From Puffinus mauretanicus (lineage: Eukaryota > Chordata > Aves > Procellariiformes > Procellariidae): 64,000 bases of DNA. Below, piece after piece: positions 1 through 14,000 of the stretch. The notes under the pieces are model-generated. The model was not told where the DNA came from and did no database searches. It was given only the letters and a program-made list of their open reading frames with translations. A program made the position numbers and the translations under genes. Position 1 is the stretch's first letter. Each line of letters starts with the position of its first letter. The stretch lies in contig JAJKFH010003936.1 of the NCBI GenBank assembly GCA_023333565.1, positions 310,001 through 374,000 on the forward strand, in the 5' to 3' direction.

Positions 1-1971
1 CAGCGTTAAGTCATCGCACAAGAATACCTGTGATCACCACAGCAAGTGAAATATTTTGCCCAGAGAGCAGCAATATTAATTTTGTCACCACTGATGGACA
101 AAACAGTAACCAAAAAATTGTTTCAGTACCTTCTAGAAGCACAGACACAGTTGAGGTAGAAAAAGGGAGGCTCACTCCCTACTGCCTGGTAGAAAAAGCA
201 ATTAGAGGCTCACTTTTAAGGCTGTCTCTTTTGTGTCATGTCTAGCCTAGTTATTCTTCCTCTTTTGACAGGAGCTGACACCAGGCACAAGAAGCAAAAG
301 CTGTGCAAATTCTGAATGTGGGAAAAGCTACATGGAGTCCAGTGAAGAGCCAAAATTTGGGGTACAGCATGTTGTTAAATAGAACAAACTGCTGGAGCGC
401 AAAAGGAAGTGCAGGAAACAGCCTGCTCCATTCACAGGTAATTCAGAGACTGCAAAAAAAAAATCCAAACCCAAATCAAATTAATTGCTTCCAGCAAACA
501 AAATCCCCTCTTCTCTCCAATAACAGCAGCAAATCTTTTAGCAAGGATGGCATACTGTTCCGCTACAAGCCTTAGATTAAAAAAAAAAAAATCTGATTTT
601 AGAGCCATTTTCAAAGTGAAATTATGTACTCAGGGGAATGTTGTGGAACTGCCTATTTCATCCTTAACAAATGTAAGTTTTCTATTTTAAGTGATAAAAA
701 TGGCACATGATAAGCACACATGATAAAATGGCATGTCTATTAAAAAAATCATATCCACTAAAAAAAAAAGTGTGACAAAATCTGGATTCTTCTCTTCTTC
801 CCAGTTCTACTATAGCTTGCTACACTAATTCAATAAGTGGAGAAGGTCTTTATATAGCGCTACTATATAGAGAACAAGGGGGGTTGCTAGCCCCTGTGAA
901 GCAAGCCTAAAAATGGGCTAGCACCGATCCAAAAAAATTCTTGTCGTTGTTTTGCTTTTTCTTTTTCTTTTCTTCTGAGGAGTGCAGTTATCTGCAGAAT
1001 CCTAGTGTAGTGAGATAGGAGGAAATCCAGAATACAACACTGATAGTATTTATCAACACCTCATTTAGGGAGAGGCTGATTAATTTTTAAAAAGTTTCTG
1101 TGAATGTTAAGGATGCTATTTAAGGATGACAGCAGCTGTGTTATGATCAGAGCTTGAGTTCTACTACCCACATTGTCAGTTCCTCAAAATACTTTACTGG
1201 GTGTTATCAGCAGTTCTCATTACGTCTGTGTCTGAATCCAACATTTTAAATGATACTTACTGATTCTTATTTTTTTAAAGAAGGTTGGTTTGTTTTTTGG
1301 AAGCAGCCAAATGAGGTAATTGAGTCGACCAGATGAAATAGGAAAAAATACAATCCAAAAACAACTTTCTGGCTTGATGACTGGCTTTACTTTGATCTTT
1401 TTGCTTTCCTTTTTTATGCCAACTTTCTTCCAATATCTCTATTGCATTATGAAATGGCAATTTAATATGGTTGTGAAATCACCAATTTTTTTAGTCCAGA
1501 ATTCCCTGAAGTTTATAATTTCTTCTCACTCAATCAAAAGTCTCTCTATTGTAAGAAATGCAGACATGGTAACAGATCTGTTTCTCAACACTGACAGCAT
1601 ATTTCCTTAGATGCAAACACAAAGTTGACTTGGGTAATCGCTCATTAAGAAAAGAGCAGTTTGACACTAGAGAGCTTGCCAGCTAACAAAAGTAACTGCA
1701 GAATAAGAACAATTCCAAAGATGAACTATACATTCCTTACCAGTTTACATAACTCTGCATGTCAGCACGCTACTGACCTTCTTGATGCAGTCATCCAGTT
1801 TTCTAGATTTCTAGCTATTAAAAATATCGGTGTAATTAAAGATCCCAAATGACTAACAAAAAAAATAGCTGGGCCTCAGCTTCCTGCGTCTGTTGACGCC
1901 ATATGTCTTAGAGAACACCCGTGCGTGAAAAGGAAATTGGAGAGGTGGAAAATGATCTGCCAGAAACTCAC
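1..1971 (-). other. PPP1R12B intron 6 (partial)
   Basis: This intron runs off the left edge. It is AT-rich with several short A and T runs and two adjacent small inverted repeats at 851-922. No coding exon or recognisable repeat is seen. Confidence 0.85.
851..922. repeat. Two adjacent small inverted repeats
   Basis: TATATAG/CTATATA arms at 851-857 and 863-869 with a 5-base loop. They are followed by GCTAGCCC/GGGCTAGC arms at 886-893 and 915-922 with a 21-base loop. No flanking repeat was found. Confidence 0.6.
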
Positions 1972-2046
1972 CACAGTCTGTTTCTTCTGCAGCATTTCCA
2001 AATGCTCAACTAGGCCCTCATCAGCCACATCGAACGGCGTCTGGCC
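1972..2046 (-). CDS. PPP1R12B: PPP1R12B coding exon 6
   Basis: It encodes residues 282-306, GQTPFDVADEGLVEHLEMLQ followed by KKQTV, the last ankyrin element of the MYPT N-terminal domain. The 75-nt exon is bounded by acceptor GCATCAG and donor GTGAGT and is phase 0 on both sides. It is therefore a symmetric exon whose skipping would keep the frame. The next exon (acidic linker region) is not inside the window. Confidence 0.95.
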
Positions 2047-5000
2047 CTGATGCAATGAGAAGACAAGAGGATATCCAATACGGCATGGTGTTAATAGTAA
2101 AAAAGCACTAGTTACCAGTGAAGAACAAAAGTGCACATGCTCCGCATCCTCCCTCCCCAAATGCTGAGTCACGTACTCTGTTTCACTCCAGAGCAGGGAA
2201 AGCCACGCGACAGCGATGTAGTTTTATGACTCAATCCATGATCAGAGCAACCTTAATCTTGGAAGTGCGGTTCCCTGATTGCTGCTGCTCAAATCTAACA
2301 GCCACGACTAATATATTTGAGTTTCCAGGTTTCCAAAAAGGACACTTCTGTACTGTGAAGGAATGCGATCAACCTGTTCTACTGTATCATCGTGTATTTG
2401 AACCTCCTGAAAGGCTGCCCATCATCAGCAGGCCAAAAAATTTGGGAGCCATTTCCACATCCATGGGCATTTACAAAATAAAACAAACTAGAAAAATTAC
2501 TTTGGGGCACAAAACAATAGATCAGTTACATTTTCACCATAACTAAAGCTATAATAACCATTTAATTAACAACACATAATGAAACCTGATGGTACTGATC
2601 AAGTAAATACAGGTTGCCCTGGCCATCTGACCCAGCAAGGTCACAATCCTTGACTGGAAAGAGCAGGTAATGCAGCAAATACAGCTGCGTGTGTTTCTTT
2701 TCGAGTCTATCACAGTACAAAACGCACACACATTCTAAACATTTTGGAAAAGCACCTGACGGCACTTAAAACAAAAAAGATTCCCTGTGTTTTGGATGCC
2801 AAAGAGCTTACTGCACTAAAATGGCTCCTTCTCAGAGCCATTTCTTTTACGTTGGTTTCCACTACCAACAGATGCACTCAAACCATACAGTGCCACATCT
2901 CTCTCATCAAATTATCCTGCCTGCTTTCATCCCCCGGTGCTGTTCCAGATACACACAACTGCATTCCCTCCCCCAGCAGCAGCTAGGGCACAACTGAACC
3001 CGCTCCGGCAGGAATCGGTTCACAGACGCTGCCTGGACATCGCAGCAGGGAGGGGAACACAAAGAACAACCCCGGGCAAGCACACGTCAGCTCTTGAAAA
3101 TCCACGGGCTCTTCAAGGAAAAGCTTCTAACTATTAGGATGGAAGAGGAATTTTTTTCTCCTTTTCTGTTTTTTTTTTCTTCCATCCTGTTTTTCTTTAC
3201 TCATTTCTCACGAATCTGAGTCAATTTTTCAATTACCCTTTTTATGACCAATATAGTAGAACAGGAAAGATTTAGAGCTGCCAGTTTCTCAAGGGTTCGC
3301 TGTTTTCAGTGCCTTATACCTTAATATTAGCATATTATTTTGCACTCCAAGACCGTCTTTTTTGTTGTTGTTCAATTTGTCAGGATTACACTACAACAGA
3401 CAGACACAGATTAGCCCTCATCCTTTCTTACAATCTTGGTCTTAAACTTTATAATCACTGATCTTTTCCAGTAACACTTGCTTTTCTGCCTTCCTCCAGT
3501 CAAGATTCTTTATTTTCTGACGCTTTTAAATGCTCCAGTGCACACGCTAGGAGAACTGCTCACTGTGTAACTTTGTCATGGCGTTGGATCAAGTGGTAAG
3601 CAATAAAGTTGATATTCATCTGGCTGTAAAATACATTGCGTAAGTTGTGCCAACATCTGTGCGTACTAACCAGCTTGTTCCTGATGTCCATATCGCATAG
3701 TGCCTCAGCCAGGATGGAGCAAGCTTCCTTCACTCCCCAGTGCGCAGCAGCGTGCAGCGGAGTCCACCCGTCATTGTCCTGGACATTCAAATTAAACCCA
3801 GCCTGGATCAAGAGCCTGAGGAAAGAAGCAATATTGATTTCTGCCCACCCGAGAATGACTTCTTGACACAGAAGAGTTCACACCGCGAGCCACAGAGTAG
3901 GTAACGTGGTTCACAATAGGTAGTTTCTTAACTTGTTTATTTACCTAAGCAACATCCCACTCCATGTGCTTGCAACTGTAACAGAAAAGGGCAGTAAACG
4001 AAAAGAAAAGTGACTTCGCTGTAAAACCTGCTGGAATGTGTCTAATTGAAAAGGTTTCCTTTCAGCACGTCCTAAACTGGCAGAACACCTTAATTTCTAA
4101 TCTGGCGTTGGTGACCCAGTCTGAACTCATGCTCCAATGGACAAGAGACACCAGACTCGCTCAGGCACAAAGCAAACAAACAACATCTCTGCAGACTGCC
4201 AATTCCGTAACAAGAAGCCAACCACTGCATCTGGCACGAAAAGGACATTTGGTAACTTGGATCTACCAGAGAACAAGGACACACCATAGGATCGCTCCAT
4301 AAGGAGACAACATCAGCAGGACTGCCAGGTAAGAAGAAATGACATTACTGAGATTGACAGATGTGAAATTGTAAGTTAAATAACGCACATTTGGGTTAAA
4401 CAATCCAAAATGTATTTTTGCAGACTAGTCCTTGCACAGTTAAAGCAAATCTTACCCAGGTGAACTCACCTGGGAACACCCTCGTATCACATTTACTGCT
4501 GTGCACCTTCCACCCACCCCCTTCTCTATCGGACCGGAACGCTAGTGTTGCATAGCATCTGGAGCTTGAATATTTAAAACCAAAACAAACAGAAGAGAGT
4601 CAATTGTAGTCTGAAGCTTCAGAGACATATGCACACTGGTACACCAGTGATCAGATGAAAGCACTGAGAGGCTCAAAACTGCATCAAAACTGACTATCAT
4701 CCAAGTTGCTTAAATATTGAAGAACATCCCCGGGGAATTCTGCAAGTCCGGTAAAACTGCTACTGAAAATTTCCATCGTGGGCAATTCCACCATCCAGAG
4801 CCACCTTTCTGCATCACAAGGGAAATCCAGCACAACCCCAGAATGGCACCAATAGTTTTGAAACTCCTGCAGCTTTACACCGATGTGTTACTGTGCTAAA
4901 TAAAACACAGTCATCCTACAGCAGCAGTATGTTTCTCTGTGAAAGAAATTTTAAATTAGGTGCTGACTTTATGTTGATTTTCCAGCTGGCAAAAGGGAGG

Positions 5001-8000
5001 AACATAGCTGCTAAGAGACTCAAGGTCACAGACAAATTCCATGTCTCATTTGAGAGTCAGCTAGCTCCTGGCTTTCAGCCCCTTTGGTTTAAGTCACTGA
5101 CGCTTTGTATTTGAACTTACAGAGTGGCCATAAAATACACAAGAGTGAAACAATGTCAGCTCTCCATGAGATCTGTTTGTCATTATAACAATTAACGCCA
5201 AGGAGTAGCTGTCCAGAACTAGTCACCCTGCAAACAGTGAATGCAGCCTTCATTGACTGGATATACAACCCTCCACTGAAAGTCCACGGGACCAACACCT
5301 CAAATTCAGGAGATACTACATTTCTATTCCACCTGAGCTGTGTTAGATTAGTGTTCTTGGGCACGGTACTGGCACAGACAGCTTATAACTCAATTATAAG
5401 CTCTAATGAATTAATACAAATAGGAAACATGGAGAACAACAAAATTACTAGAGCTTCACAAGAAACAGCTCTTACACATCAAGTCATGCCACTTAAAACT
5501 ATGAAATTAAGGATCAAGATAGATGAACACTTCCACAAAGGATTTTAATGCGGGCAATAGAGTTACCTTGCTGATGTTTATGGGCAGCTCCACCCATACA
5601 TAAAGAGTAGAGAAGAAAGCTTTATTGTTGGAAACCTTAATTTGACCTCACTTGTAAAAATATTAATGCTTTATTGCCAGGAAACCCTACATTGGGCAAG
5701 TTTATGTTCATAATAAGCTTGTTAGTGCCAGAGCAGTAGAAGCGGAACTGTTTCGTGTTGGAATCCCTCTGTCAGTGCAAGAGCAGTAGCATTAAGGAGC
5801 AGGGGAGAGTGAGATGGGAGTGGACACTGCATTTTTCCACTAGACTGGTCATGTAAGCTGTTAGGGTGTTCGTGATTGTCATGCAGCATGTATTGTCACT
5901 TTGTAGGCTGAAATTATACTTTTAACCCTTAATACTGTTTAACTTGCTAGTCCTAAAACTATAATAGTGAAAATCAAACCTTCTAATTTATGTCTCTCTC
6001 TCTGAAAAGCTTTCACTGCTTTAAAGGCCTAGAGTTATGAAAAAGGAATCTTCCAGTCCCTATGTATTTCTAGGTGAACCACTATGGTTGGATACATAAA
6101 TCTACAGAGCCTTTTGGAAATAGCAGCCTGAAAATCTCAGTATGAAACAAATGTCTCTCAACTATAAAGCTAGATGTGTTCCTTATGAAAACCAGCCTTA
6201 ATTCAATGCATCAGCCCTGGGAAAGAGCTCCTACCTCATGACTTCAGAATAGCCCTTTGCTGCAGCAACATGAAGGGCTGTGGCACCTGTTCGAGGCTGC
6301 TTTATATCTTCAATTCTCCCACTGTTCAGCCACTGTCGGGCATCCTGTAGCATTTGCTGCTCCTCTTCTTTTCTTGCCAGGTCTAGGTCTACACCTAAGA
6401 GGGTGAAGCACAGAAGAAGAGATTATCAAGTGAAAGCTCTCATGTACTTGTTAAACTTAGTCTGTGTTTCATTTGCTATACAGTCTTAGTAAACTATTTA
6501 TAATCTTCCACCAAAAAAAAAAAAAAAAAAAAATCAGCAAAAGCATCTTCTAGGAGCTGGGAGAACTCCTGCATCACTGACAGAGACTTCAAAGCTGTCT
6601 GACTTAAAAAATCTGAAAGTTGAGCCACTGGTTGCAAACCAGCCCAACTAACTACTAGCTCAACTGTGAACTATGGGTGGAAGAATTACATTCTAAATAT
6701 GCAGTGTCCTAGATTGAAATAACAAAGTCATGAACAACAGCTTAACAAACTAAATTAAACTATAGAGTATAATCTACAGTGAAGATCTGAAGAGACGATC
6801 CTAAGATGTCTCCTGCAAGAGCAGCACAACCCCAACTGTATGCTCACTCAAAATCCAGTACAATCTGCAAGCTGCACATACAGAGATCTGTACTGCACTA
6901 GAGCCATTCACGCCAGGCACGCCAAAAGAAAGATTTAGTTAATTCCATTGAGCAGCAAACCACCAGATTCTGACAAAACACAATTCTAAATCATTTTGGT
7001 GATAGAAGGCCAAAAAAAAAAAAATCTACTCTGATGGCTTAAGAGATCTGACGTAGATGAAGTCAGATCAAGTAAGTTCATCAATACACACATCTGGTAT
7101 AACAGAGACACGGACTATGGGGCTTTCCAATAACAAGAGGGACAAGTTTCCCACCTAGGAAACAACTGCCACGATGTGGAGAAGCCAGATGGGGCTAGCT
7201 GATGGGCTGTCTCACTAAAGCAACAAAGAGGCAAAACTATCTTAGACTTGTTTCCCTACGTGGACTTTTCATGATGGTGAGGTCCTGTAAGGATGATATA
7301 TCAATCAGAAGTACAATACAGCTCCACACAAGATTAACCAGACTAGAGCTCACTGACTCAGGAAAAAATATGAAGGAGAAGATGACAAATCTCAAAAATC
7401 AAGAAGGGTGTTGAAGAGCAACTGTCCTTATGGATTAGTTCTTTCACTATAAGAACAACATGATACTCAATTAAATCACAGGGCATTAGGTTTAAAACAG
7501 AACAAAAGAAACCACTTATCAACTCAGAGTCCGAACTGTGAAACCCACTACTGCAGGACGTTGCAAAGATTAGAAATTCAACTGGCTTCAGAACAGGGAT
7601 TTGTAGTTATTAAACATAACACTATACATGCCAGGAGTTCCCAAGAAGGACTGCACAATTCATGAAACAGAAAGCCACGGGGGATTCACGAGTACACAGA
7701 AAGCCCGTCTGGCTCAGGAATTCCTTGAGGCACAGTGGCTGGAGGCTGGGAAAATGTTTGGGAGGGGAATCATACACGCTTGTCCTGTTGTTATAATTTG
7801 CAGCAGGCATCTGCTTATAGTTACCGTTGAAGACAGGCTATAGAACTGGATGGACGCTTATTTAAAGTTTATACCACATTTACTCCAGCAGTTATGATCC
7901 TTTTAAACTGTGTCAATGGGAAGCTTCTCGGTGGAGACAGATGGTTGTTTCAGGGCATCTTAGCAGGATGCTGCTAATGTAGTGAAGCAATGAAAAAGCC

Positions 8001-11000
8001 CAGCAGAATCCCAAGAAGTGTCAGCCAAAATATCTGCAGCTGCGGAGGAATTACTGCCTTAATGCCCTGTAAGGTTTCAACCATGTTCTTACCATGTACA
8101 GTTCTCGATACCCACTTTAAAGAGAGACAAGATTACACGGATGTAAAGAAAGGATCTCTATGTACCTGGGCATCCAAGGAAGTCTGACTGCAGAGAGCAG
8201 ACAGGCATGGTTTGGACAGCCCAGTAAAACAAACGCTGACTGTAGACACAATTCTTCTTTTTAAATACATGAGCAGACTAAATATAAGGGAAAAGGGCTA
8301 TTTAAGCTTATTTCAAAGTGGAGGGAAAAGGAGAACAAAATAAGAATAACACTTCTTATTTTGTCACAAATACCACTAGCCTAGAAAGTGAAAAGTTTCT
8401 ATTTACCAGAAGGAACATGATCCTGCATCAATTTTCCAAGAGGAACATAACATTTCATTTAACATTGCATTTAACATTCAATCCAGCATGCAAACAACCC
8501 CAACACCAACCTGCAGTCATAAAATAATGTAGACTGGAAAGAATCTTTGGGGGTCTCAGCCCAAATCCCTGCTCAAAGGAGGGTAACTTCAAACCCAGAT
8601 CAAGTTGCTCAGAGCTGAATGCAGCTGAGTTTTGACTACCTCCAATGATAGAGATTCCACAAGTTCTCTGGGTCCCCGTTCCAGCACTTTCCTGGGAAAC
8701 ATTTTTCCGCCATATAAATATATACATAAATATATATATATGCAGTCAGAACGTCCCTTGTTCAAACCTATGACTTTTTGTCCTGTCCTGTGCAGCTCTG
8801 AGAAGAATCTGGCCCCATTGCCTTTACAACCTCCCTCAAGGCGGTGGAGGACAGCATTTAGATCCCCCCATCGACTTTCTCTTCTCAAGCCTAGATACGC
8901 AGTCCACACATATCCAATGTGGATAATTTGGTCTGTATCAGCTCAGTTTGCCTCAGTTCATCACTTCCCACATAGTTGAGACAAATGCATCCTTCAAAAA
9001 CATTCTTGATGAACTTTGTAGGTAGGATTTAAACTTCTTACGCGTATGCACAGACACCTAACGACCCACAGACTAATTTCATGAGTATGAAGAATATTTT
9101 AGACTGATGAAGCATTTCTTAGTTATAACACAAGTTACACTGTCCAAGACGTTTCCTCTATCAGTGATGTTTTTGCAGGGACAGCACAGACAGCAGCTCC
9201 TCAGACAGGCATACCTGATGAGAAGGGGGAAATGGCAGAGCAGATGGGCTGCAGAAGTCTAGGGAAGGATCAGGATAAAGCAGGTCACTCCAGGACAGGC
9301 ATCCTCATTTGCCGGTCCCTACTCTTGGCAGGGCTGTAAATCTCAGCTCTGTATTATCAAGTCTTAGTGAAACAAGACCTTTCATTGATACCAGAAGTCA
9401 GAATTAAATCTCACTTTAAAAGCAAACAGATCTAATGAATCAGCTGTCAGTACTGTGGTGTCTTGCTTTGAAGAATCCTACTAAGGACAGAGACTGCACA
9501 CCACAAACCTTCTGCATCTCTTCCACTGTTCTGCTACCAAAGCAGAATTTGTCCGCTGCCTCTTGGGCCAGATTTCAGATCTCTTCACCTATAGGCAGTA
9601 AGCCAACCGAATTTCTTACAGAAACTCTTAGAGGTCTAACTCTCAGATATTCAATCCCAACATTGATTTACCTTGTTTCTTTACTTGCTCCAGAAGCAGG
9701 TCCTTCATGGCTGCTTCCTCTGCAATGTCAGATGGGACTTCACCTTCACTGTTCACAGCAGCCACATTGGCTCCATGACTAATTAAGTACCTACGTGAAC
9801 GAGACCCATACCAATGCATTAGACCTTGTGTGCAGGCTTCAGTGCAACTTACACAGTAGATTAAGTAGCGGAACAAAATATTTGGCTTTCTCATTCACGT
9901 TCAATTACCAAATGAGTATCTTATTCGTATCAAATTTCTAGACTAAAAAAGTTAGCTGTTAAATGCAAGGTCCCTGGTCAGGCTTATAGTTTTTGTTTCT
10001 CTATAGTTATTCAAATGCCCCTAGTTCTTGCACTAACCTGATAGATTATGCTTTTTTTTTTTTTAAAAAAAAGAAAATAATAATAAAAAAAAGAGATAAG
10101 CCAAGCCATCATCAATTTTTTAATTTGTCTTTTTATAACTATACCAAAAGTTCATTCAAGAACAGTTAATGTCTTCTTCGGCTTGTACATCTTGTAACCA
10201 GTAAAATTCTGGGAAGTAAAAGAAGTATCTGTTTAAACACACAAATCTAGGAGGGTGAGGTAGGAGAAGATATTTTTGCTTGGTTTTGTTTTAAAGTTTA
10301 TTTTCAATGCCTTTGAGAAATAGTTATCAGTATTCAAATTTTGGTCACTTTTTGGCAGCTGTGGTGGACTAAATACATAAGCATAGTACGACTGGTAAAG
10401 AATAATAATATCTTTCATTTGAAGAACTAGTATTTGGGAAGAAGAAAAAACAAACTGATAAAGGATCATCCAAAGAGCTAAGAATTGTTCCAGGAGGAGT
10501 ACAACACACAGAAATAAAGAAGCCACAGAAGATTTTTTTTTTTGTTAGAATATATTGAGGATGACTATCTTAAGAAATACTATTGTTTTCCCTTCTACCC
10601 TATAATGCAGCCTTTATCTTAGAAAAATTATTTCACTTGGGAAACTACCATTTACGTCTGCCTATTCTTTAGTTCCAGTTATTCTAGCACGCCAGGTCAC
10701 ATATTTGAGCAACTCTCAAACTTTCAGAGCAACTTGCTGGTGCACAACAAGTAGTCTGGTATCAGTACCTTCTCTGGGACAAACAGACTATTAGTCCTTT
10801 GTGAGCATAATGAACGCTCAGATCAGATGCAGAATGTTATTTCAAACCCTGGAACCAGAAACCGTGCAAGAACAGTCAAATTTTTGTTGGGAGTCACCTA
10901 TAGCAGATTACTGCTTTGCTTTAAACATCTACGGGACAAAACTCTGTTTACTGTCTCGTCTTTCATATGTATTTTATGTTTGTACTCACTAGATTATCTA

Positions 11001-14000
11001 ATCTCTCTATGGCAGGCCACAGAATTTCACTTGGTTATGTCCAAACTAATCCCAGTATCTTGTGTTGTAAACAAAACAAAAAAATAAAAGAAGATAACGC
11101 TCCAATTGTAAGTGGGTTAAGTAACAAGCAGTTACTTTTATCTACTTCTCCATCTTTTGTCAGACAGTATGCAAGAAACAGAAACATAAGATCTGAATTT
11201 GAAGAAAAAGAAATGATGCTGTTGGCATACTGGTGACTGCAGAGCCCGGAACATTGCATTTCTCTCTCGAAAGTCTCCATACAACTGCAGTACTGCTCAC
11301 ATAGGCCTGTCCGTGGTAAGAAAACAGTCACTTTGCAAAGCCTCAGAACAAGGGTAAGCATTGCTGCAGTCCCCCGCTGAATTGTTTTATAGTAAGCCAT
11401 GTATCTACTATTTGGGGTTCACACCAGAATAGCTACATGCATGTAATTACATTAACATACATTTTGTCCAGAGAGAGAATTCTTTTCAGTTAAAGGAATA
11501 AAATCCCAAATTGCTCTTAGGTAACACTTAAAATTTTACATGGGCTCCCTGCTGACAGAAGTGCACAGCAAAGACAGTCAGCAGCAGCAGAGCCGTGCTT
11601 CATCACACGTCTCTCTATTAGTGTGCCTGCCTGTCAGCCATCGTGCTTCCCTTTTGCTTGGCGTTTTAGCTAAAGTATCTAATAAATCATAAGTCACTGT
11701 AATGGGATCAGCAAAAGGCAACCAGTTGCAGGGTCCACCTTAATCCTCACAAATTAAGAATTCAGTAACAGGAGAAATGCATCTATTTTCAGCATTGCTT
11801 CCCAAGACGTTTTATAAGTCTCAGAGCATCAATCGCCTGTGTACCTACTCCGAAGAGGAAGGCATGGAAAGTGTTATAAACACCCAGAACAGCCTGAAAC
11901 TCACTCACTCTGCTATGTTCAGATAGCCACACGATGCCACTGCATGAAGAGGCGTCCAGCCCTCGTTATCTTGCTGGTTCACATTGGCTCCATTTTCTAC
12001 AAGGAACTTCACCATGTCCAGGTTCTCATCAATACAGGCCTGAGGGAGAAGGGGAGGGGGGACATCCAGGGGAGGGAAGGATTGAAGAGAAAAGGAAAGG
12101 GGGGAGAGGAAAAAAAAAAGTGTTGGTGTTAAATCAAGTATACAACCTCCATTTGCAGTTTATTGGCAGCAAGTAATTTAATTCCTGGGCTGAATTTCCC
12201 ACACTGTGAGCTAGCACACCTTAAAACTTAAGGTAGCATGAATTTGTGAACTAAAATAAATTAATTTCAGAACTTTCAAAAATTAATTGTAACTCAGAGA
12301 GTCCCCAGGGGGACAACCTCTAAATTTGCTCAAGCTTTACTTCTCACCAATTGATCTGTTTCCTTCCTCTCTCCCACACTGTTATCTCCCTGGAGCGAGG
12401 ACGCACTGTAAAATGATATATCTGTATTAGTTTTAGGAATGGCATCAAATTCCTCTAAGCAAGACAAGCTATGTATTTATTTAGATTACGTTGTTCCCTC
12501 AAAATGTCAATGAAATAATATCACAACAATGAACAAAATGAGATCTCACTAGTGGTAGGGATGAGCAGGGAAAGTATGAGCTCAAGAAGCCCGACTAAAG
12601 CAGACCATTTGTATACTGGATCTTGCCCTTTACAGATGTAACCATAGCAAAAGCAGAATTTTAGAGACGTTAATAACTTCTTTATTCAGCAGTATCTATT
12701 AATTTTCCTGACTATAGCAGAGTACAACTTTCCCTGTTAGCTCTATAGACCCTGTGAGCTACTGAAGAGCATGACAACCCTTTATTAGCTGCTGTATTAA
12801 TTCCAGAGCCTGCATTTACAGAGACCTGCTAGCTTTGAAGTTGCCAGAAGAAAACCTAGCTAGATTTTCAAGTCTCAGCAGTTCTGTTGAGTAGAATTCC
12901 TCCTTCCTCAAATTCCTGGCTACAGCACGTTCTGTGCTGCATTTACAGTTCACTGGAGGCTGCTATTTAAGGATGAGCTGGCAATTTAATACATGCATCC
13001 AAATGCATGTGCCTCAGCTGAGAAGCACCAAGTATGACCAGGAGGCAAAAGGACCGGCTTTTACTGCGTGTCCATCTACCGGTAGAAACCTAGTTCTTCA
13101 TTACTAGAGAGGGAATCAGCTTGGTTGAAATTCCTCCAAAATCTCAGCAGTCAATCCTTTTGCATAGCTTAATGTGGGCACATCTACCAGTTACGGCAGT
13201 CAGATGACTTCCAGATGATCGTTCTTCTAAAACGAGCAACACTGACTATCCATTCCTATCCTAGCAAGTAATGAAAATGAGGAAATTGTCTCTAACCAAA
13301 CCCCCCCCCAAAAGAGACAATCCTGTATTATCTAACATGTTCATCTGCGCTGCATTGCTTATTTCAAAGGAGAGGCATGCCCTACACCAGGACATCGAAC
13401 TCTTGTTATTTCTACTGCAAGTGCAAATCCCAAACTAGCCTTTTACCCCGCAAACTCAAGTTACTCCTACATTTGCTTGGTTCACAAGCAGCCATGCAAA
13501 AGACCAGCTTTTAAATCTCTAAGGAAGCACGCTCCAGAAAACTAACTCCTCGTACAGTTACTTGTCAAACATGAGAAAACACAGGGTACATCTATGGCAC
13601 TAGGAAAGGATGCCCCAGTACCAGACTCAAGCACCCAAGTCCTGACTGAGCCTATGCTGAAGTGTTAGCATGTTTCCTGGCCCTGTTTTAGACTGGTTTA
13701 CCTTAATCTTTGCCAGGAAAGCAAAAGCATAATTCTAGAAATAGTTTACTTCAGGGATTGCTCCAAACCCAGAATGGATGAGACTGCTCCTGGGTTGGCT
13801 CCATCCACCCTGCTTGGACCATCAACACCCTTCCACCCTCAGGAATGAAACAGCTTCATCCAGTAAACCCAGCTCTGGGGCAGTTCCCTTAGATAATTTC
13901 AGGTGGTAGAACTGGGAAAAAAAAAACAACAACCCAAACTAAAAATCTTGGGGACTGAAGAGCATCACGCTGAGGTTGGAGGAGTCGCAGGTGCAAGCAC

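Larger units (their letters stand above)
6395..9671 (-). other. PPP1R12B intron 3
   Basis: A 3.3-kb intron. It holds a poly-A run at 6513-6533, a plus-oriented CR1 3' end at about 7380-7855 and a minus-oriented CR1 3' end at about 8525-8908, the last interrupted by a TA-rich microsatellite. Confidence 0.88.

Noticed and set aside
1..1971. A further PPP1R12B exon at the left edge
   Set aside because: The acidic segment expected after exon 6 was not found in any minus-strand frame.
9643..9894. Extended PPP1R12B exon 3 using the whole open frame
   Set aside because: Homology stops at the GT-AG borders 9672-9790, and only those borders keep the frame with exons 2 and 4.
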